Of a stretch of DNA of 64,000 bases, positions 61,701-64,000 are shown piece by piece. This DNA is from UMGS172 sp045546915 (GTDB lineage: Bacteria > Bacillota > Clostridia > Oscillospirales > Acutalibacteraceae). The notes below the pieces were generated by a model, which was given only the letters and a program-made list of their open reading frames with translations, made no database searches and had not been told where the DNA came from. Position 1 is the first letter of the stretch; every line of letters starts with the position of its first letter. The DNA is taken from assembly GCA_045546915.1 (NCBI GenBank), contig JAZQDU010000009.1, positions 1 through 64,000 on the forward strand, given 5' to 3'. The position numbers were made by a program, and so were the translations under genes.

Positions 61701-62717
61701 TTATCGCATTATAATAATACAACCGCCGCAAACAAGCAACGTGACTAATGAAAATACGGTCACAATAGTTATTTCGCTCCAACCGCATTTTTCAAAATGA
61801 TGGTGAATAGGACTCATTTTAAAGAGCCTTTTGCCGGTTTTTTTGAAATATAAAACCTGCAAAATTACCGAAACTGCTTCGGCAAGATAAACAAAACCTG
61901 CAAGTAACAAAATAATAGGGCAGTTTAAATTAAACGACATTGCAACTACCATGCCGCCCAAGAACATTGAGCCTGTATCACCCATAAAAATCTTAGCAGG
62001 ATACCAGTTCCAAACAAGAAAACCGACCAATGCGCCAGCCAATGCAGCCGCTATTATATTTGCACCTTCAAGCATAAAATAACCGCTCATAAGCATAAAC
62101 GAACAAGAAACCACCAGCGTTACACTTGATGCCAAGCCGTCAAGACCGTCGGTAAGGTTTACAGCGTTGGTAAATCCATATATAAAGAAGAATGCTATAG
62201 GCCAAAAAATTAAGCCAAAGCCATTGAAAACATCAACCTCACCAACAAAAGGTATGTAGGTAGTTTTCATTCCTGCAAGCACAAGCGCACTTAAATATGC
62301 TACAACGACAATCGACTGAAAAAATGTTTTTTGCATTGCCGTAAGTCCAAGATTACGCTTTTTAACAACCTTAATATAGTCGTCCATAAAACCTATAAGG
62401 CCCATACCAAGCCCTAAGCCTAAACCTGCAAAAAGTTTAGTGAAACTAAGGCTATTTTTAAACTCGTTAGATACTGTGCCACCAAGTAAACTGCTAAATG
62501 ACATAGCAAGAACAACACCTAATACACAACCTACAACAATTAGCACTCCGCCCATAGTAGGTGTTCCCTCTTTGGATTTATGCCACGCAGGACCTTCATC
62601 CCTTATAGTCTGACCGAATTTTAATTTTTTTAAAAGCGGTATTGCAGGATATCCCAAAGTCCACGACACAATAAAAGCAGTTAATGCAGCAATAACCGGT
62701 ATAAAACTCTTCAACAT
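61701..62717 (-). CDS. mraY: Phospho-MurNAc-pentapeptide transferase
   Basis: Makes lipid I from UDP-MurNAc-pentapeptide and undecaprenyl phosphate. It is 338 residues with ten membrane spans. It has the metal-binding FMDDYIKV motif near 110, NAVNLTDGLDGLA near 187, and the C-terminal HHHFE motif. It follows murE by 24 bases. Confidence 0.95.
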   Translation of the reverse strand: MLKSFIPVIAALTAFIVSWTLGYPAIPLLKKLKFGQTIRDEGPAWHKSKEGTPTMGGVLIVVGCVLGVVLAMSFSSLLGGTVSNEFKNSLSFTKLFAGLGLGLGMGLIGFMDDYIKVVKKRNLGLTAMQKTFFQSIVVVAYLSALVLAGMKTTYIPFVGEVDVFNGFGLIFWPIAFFFIYGFTNAVNLTDGLDGLASSVTLVVSCSFMLMSGYFMLEGANIIAAALAGALVGFLVWNWYPAKIFMGDTGSMFLGGMVVAMSFNLNCPIILLLAGFVYLAEAVSVILQVLYFKKTGKRLFKMSPIHHHFEKCGWSEITIVTVFSLVTLLVCGGCIIIMR

Positions 62718-62741
62718 AACTTATCCATCCCTTCGAAAAGG

Positions 62742-64000
62742 TTAAATTTCACCTAAAGCCTCAGCAACAACCTCGCGTTCATCAAGATGTATTGTTCCTG
62801 TAGACAAAATCTGATAGGTTTCATGACCTTTTCCTGCTAAAATTATTATATCACCTTTATTTGCAATTTGCACTGCTTTTTTTATAGCTTCAACACGGTT
62901 TTCAACCACATCAACAGGAACCGTGCTGTCTTTCATACCCTGAAGTATATCATTTATAATCGCCATAGGTTCTTCACTTCTCGGATTATCACTTGTGACA
63001 ATACAATAATCGGCATAACGGGAAGCAATAGCACCCATCTTAGGACGTTTTGTTCGGTCTCGGTCACCACCGCAACCGAAAACTACGATTAAACGATTTT
63101 TTTCACATTCATCAAAAGTTTTAAGAATGTTTTCAAGACCGTCTGGTGTATGTGCATAATCTATTATAACCGTAAAATCCCTACCTGTAGGTACAACCTC
63201 TGCCCTACCTTTGACACCGCTCATTTCGGCAAAAGCCTCACATACAGTATCCATAGAAATACCAAGTTTTAATGCGCAAACCGCTGCACACATAGCGTTA
63301 TAAGGTGTAAATTTACCGCCTATATGAGTTTTGATTCTACCAAGTTCACCAATTCCCGACAAAAGAAAATTAGTACTGTCAGGGTTTAAAACTATATTTT
63401 TTGCAGTATAGTCGGCAGATTCATCAGATGCCGAGAAGGTCACTATCGGACACTCTAAATCGGAAGATATTTGCTCAAAATAAGCATCATCTTGATTCAT
63501 TATGGCAATTTTTGAGTTGGCAAACATCTTCTTTTTTGCCCTCATATAATTATCCATTGTCACATGATAATCAAGGTGGTCCTGTGTAAGATTTGTAAAC
63601 AATCCAGCCTCAAATGTTATACCGTAAACTCGGTTTTGGTCAAGTGCATGAGAAGAAACTTCCATAACACAGTGGCTACAGCCCGATTTTTCCATTAAAG
63701 AAAACAATGACTGAATTTCATAAGGACTTGGTGTTGTGTTTTTTGATGGCAATATCTCATCGCCTATCATATTCTGAACGGTTCCTAAAAGACCAACTTT
63801 GTGACCGTTCTTTTCAAGAATACTTTTAAGCATATATGAAACCGAGGTCTTTCCGTTGGTACCCGTAACACCGATTATAACAAGTCTTTTTGCGGGGTTA
63901 CCAAACCAATTTGCACTAAGTTTTGCATACTCAATCCTTGAATCTTCAACAAAAATCTGATTAGGCAAGCCAACATCTTTTTCACAAATAATGACGGCTG
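62742..64000 (-). CDS. murE: UDP-MurNAc-tripeptide synthetase (5' end outside window)
   Basis: Adds the third amino acid to UDP-MurNAc-dipeptide. The reading frame is open to the window edge, and the residues upstream of the first in-window start codon (AVIICEKDVG) also fit MurE, so the gene is cut and the first 70 or so residues are missing. It has the ATP loop GVTGTNGKTS, the substrate loop and the DNPR motif (SDNPRSEEP) typical of meso-diaminopimelate-adding enzymes. This implies a DAP-type peptidoglycan. First gene of the visible dcw cluster. Confidence 0.94.
   Translation of the reverse strand, partial: AVIICEKDVGLPNQIFVEDSRIEYAKLSANWFGNPAKRLVIIGVTGTNGKTSVSYMLKSILEKNGHKVGLLGTVQNMIGDEILPSKNTTPSPYEIQSLFSLMEKSGCSHCVMEVSSHALDQNRVYGITFEAGLFTNLTQDHLDYHVTMDNYMRAKKKMFANSKIAIMNQDDAYFEQISSDLECPIVTFSASDESADYTAKNIVLNPDSTNFLLSGIGELGRIKTHIGGKFTPYNAMCAAVCALKLGISMDTVCEAFAEMSGVKGRAEVVPTGRDFTVIIDYAHTPDGLENILKTFDECEKNRLIVVFGCGGDRDRTKRPKMGAIASRYADYCIVTSDNPRSEEPMAIINDILQGMKDSTVPVDVVENRVEAIKKAVQIANKGDIIILAGKGHETYQILSTGTIHLDEREVVAEALGEI

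Overview
This window looks like chromosome from a spore-forming, anaerobic Bacillota bacterium of the class Clostridia, most likely the Oscillospirales (Ruminococcaceae-like). The reasons are AT-rich sequence with many GGAGG-type ribosome binding sites; Spo0A and YpeB; HPr kinase and WhiA; an L27 with a cleavable leader next to its protease Prp; Rex; and a MurE with the DNPR motif of meso-diaminopimelate-adding enzymes. No rRNA, tRNA, CRISPR array or transposase gene is visible. This is mostly core chromosome with a few accessory spots.

Layout. 1-143: array of tiny hairpins. 156-9079 (minus): pyrimidine operon pyrC-carB-pyrK-pyrD-pyrF-pyrE-pyrB-pyrI, without carA. 9126-10445: hisS. 10477-16274 (minus): cell-shape operon mreB-mreC-mreD-PBP2-MinD-like ATPase-mgsA. 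16292-25641 (minus): hprK-glcK-murB-rapZ-whiA-dnaE-pfkA. 25683-26852 (plus): ychF. 26893-28465 (minus): comEA and a G5/3D cell-wall protein. 28671-34900 (minus): phosphate island with a phospholipase-C-like protein, pstB/A/C/S, a TIR-bounded structured element and a Na/Pi symporter with PhoU repeats. 34955-38846 (plus): aconitase-isocitrate dehydrogenase-rex behind a Rex-operator-like site. 38882-39921 (plus): DUF421 and DUF4363 proteins. 39923-42306 (minus): spo0A with 0A boxes, and an RsmF-like methyltransferase. 42317-42567 (plus): tiny Asn/Gln-rich gene with a sigma-G-like promoter. 42565-47580 (minus): yitT, mrnC, obgE, rpmA-prp-rplU and ypeB. 47667-55997 (plus): cysteine desulfurase-thiI-cinA-sortase B-giant fusion-Sm_multidrug_ex protein. 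56045-64000 (minus): dcw cluster murE (cut by the window)-mraY-ftsW-murG-murA-divIB-ftsZ, without murD or ftsA.

How the genes work together. The pyr operon makes UMP. The mre/PBP2 and dcw clusters, with murB, build and divide the wall. hprK, glcK and pfkA tie carbon control to glycolysis. The acn-icd-rex block makes 2-oxoglutarate under apparent NADH control. The cysteine desulfurase-thiI pair thiolates tRNA.

The most novel item is the 987-residue protein at 52532-55495. It joins a degenerate CinA/MoCF-like domain, a membrane span, a sortase-B fold that appears to have lost its catalytic His and Cys, a long Ser/Thr-rich linker and an apparently intact SpoIID/LytB domain. It sits directly downstream of an intact cinA and an intact sortase B, the two families its first half resembles.
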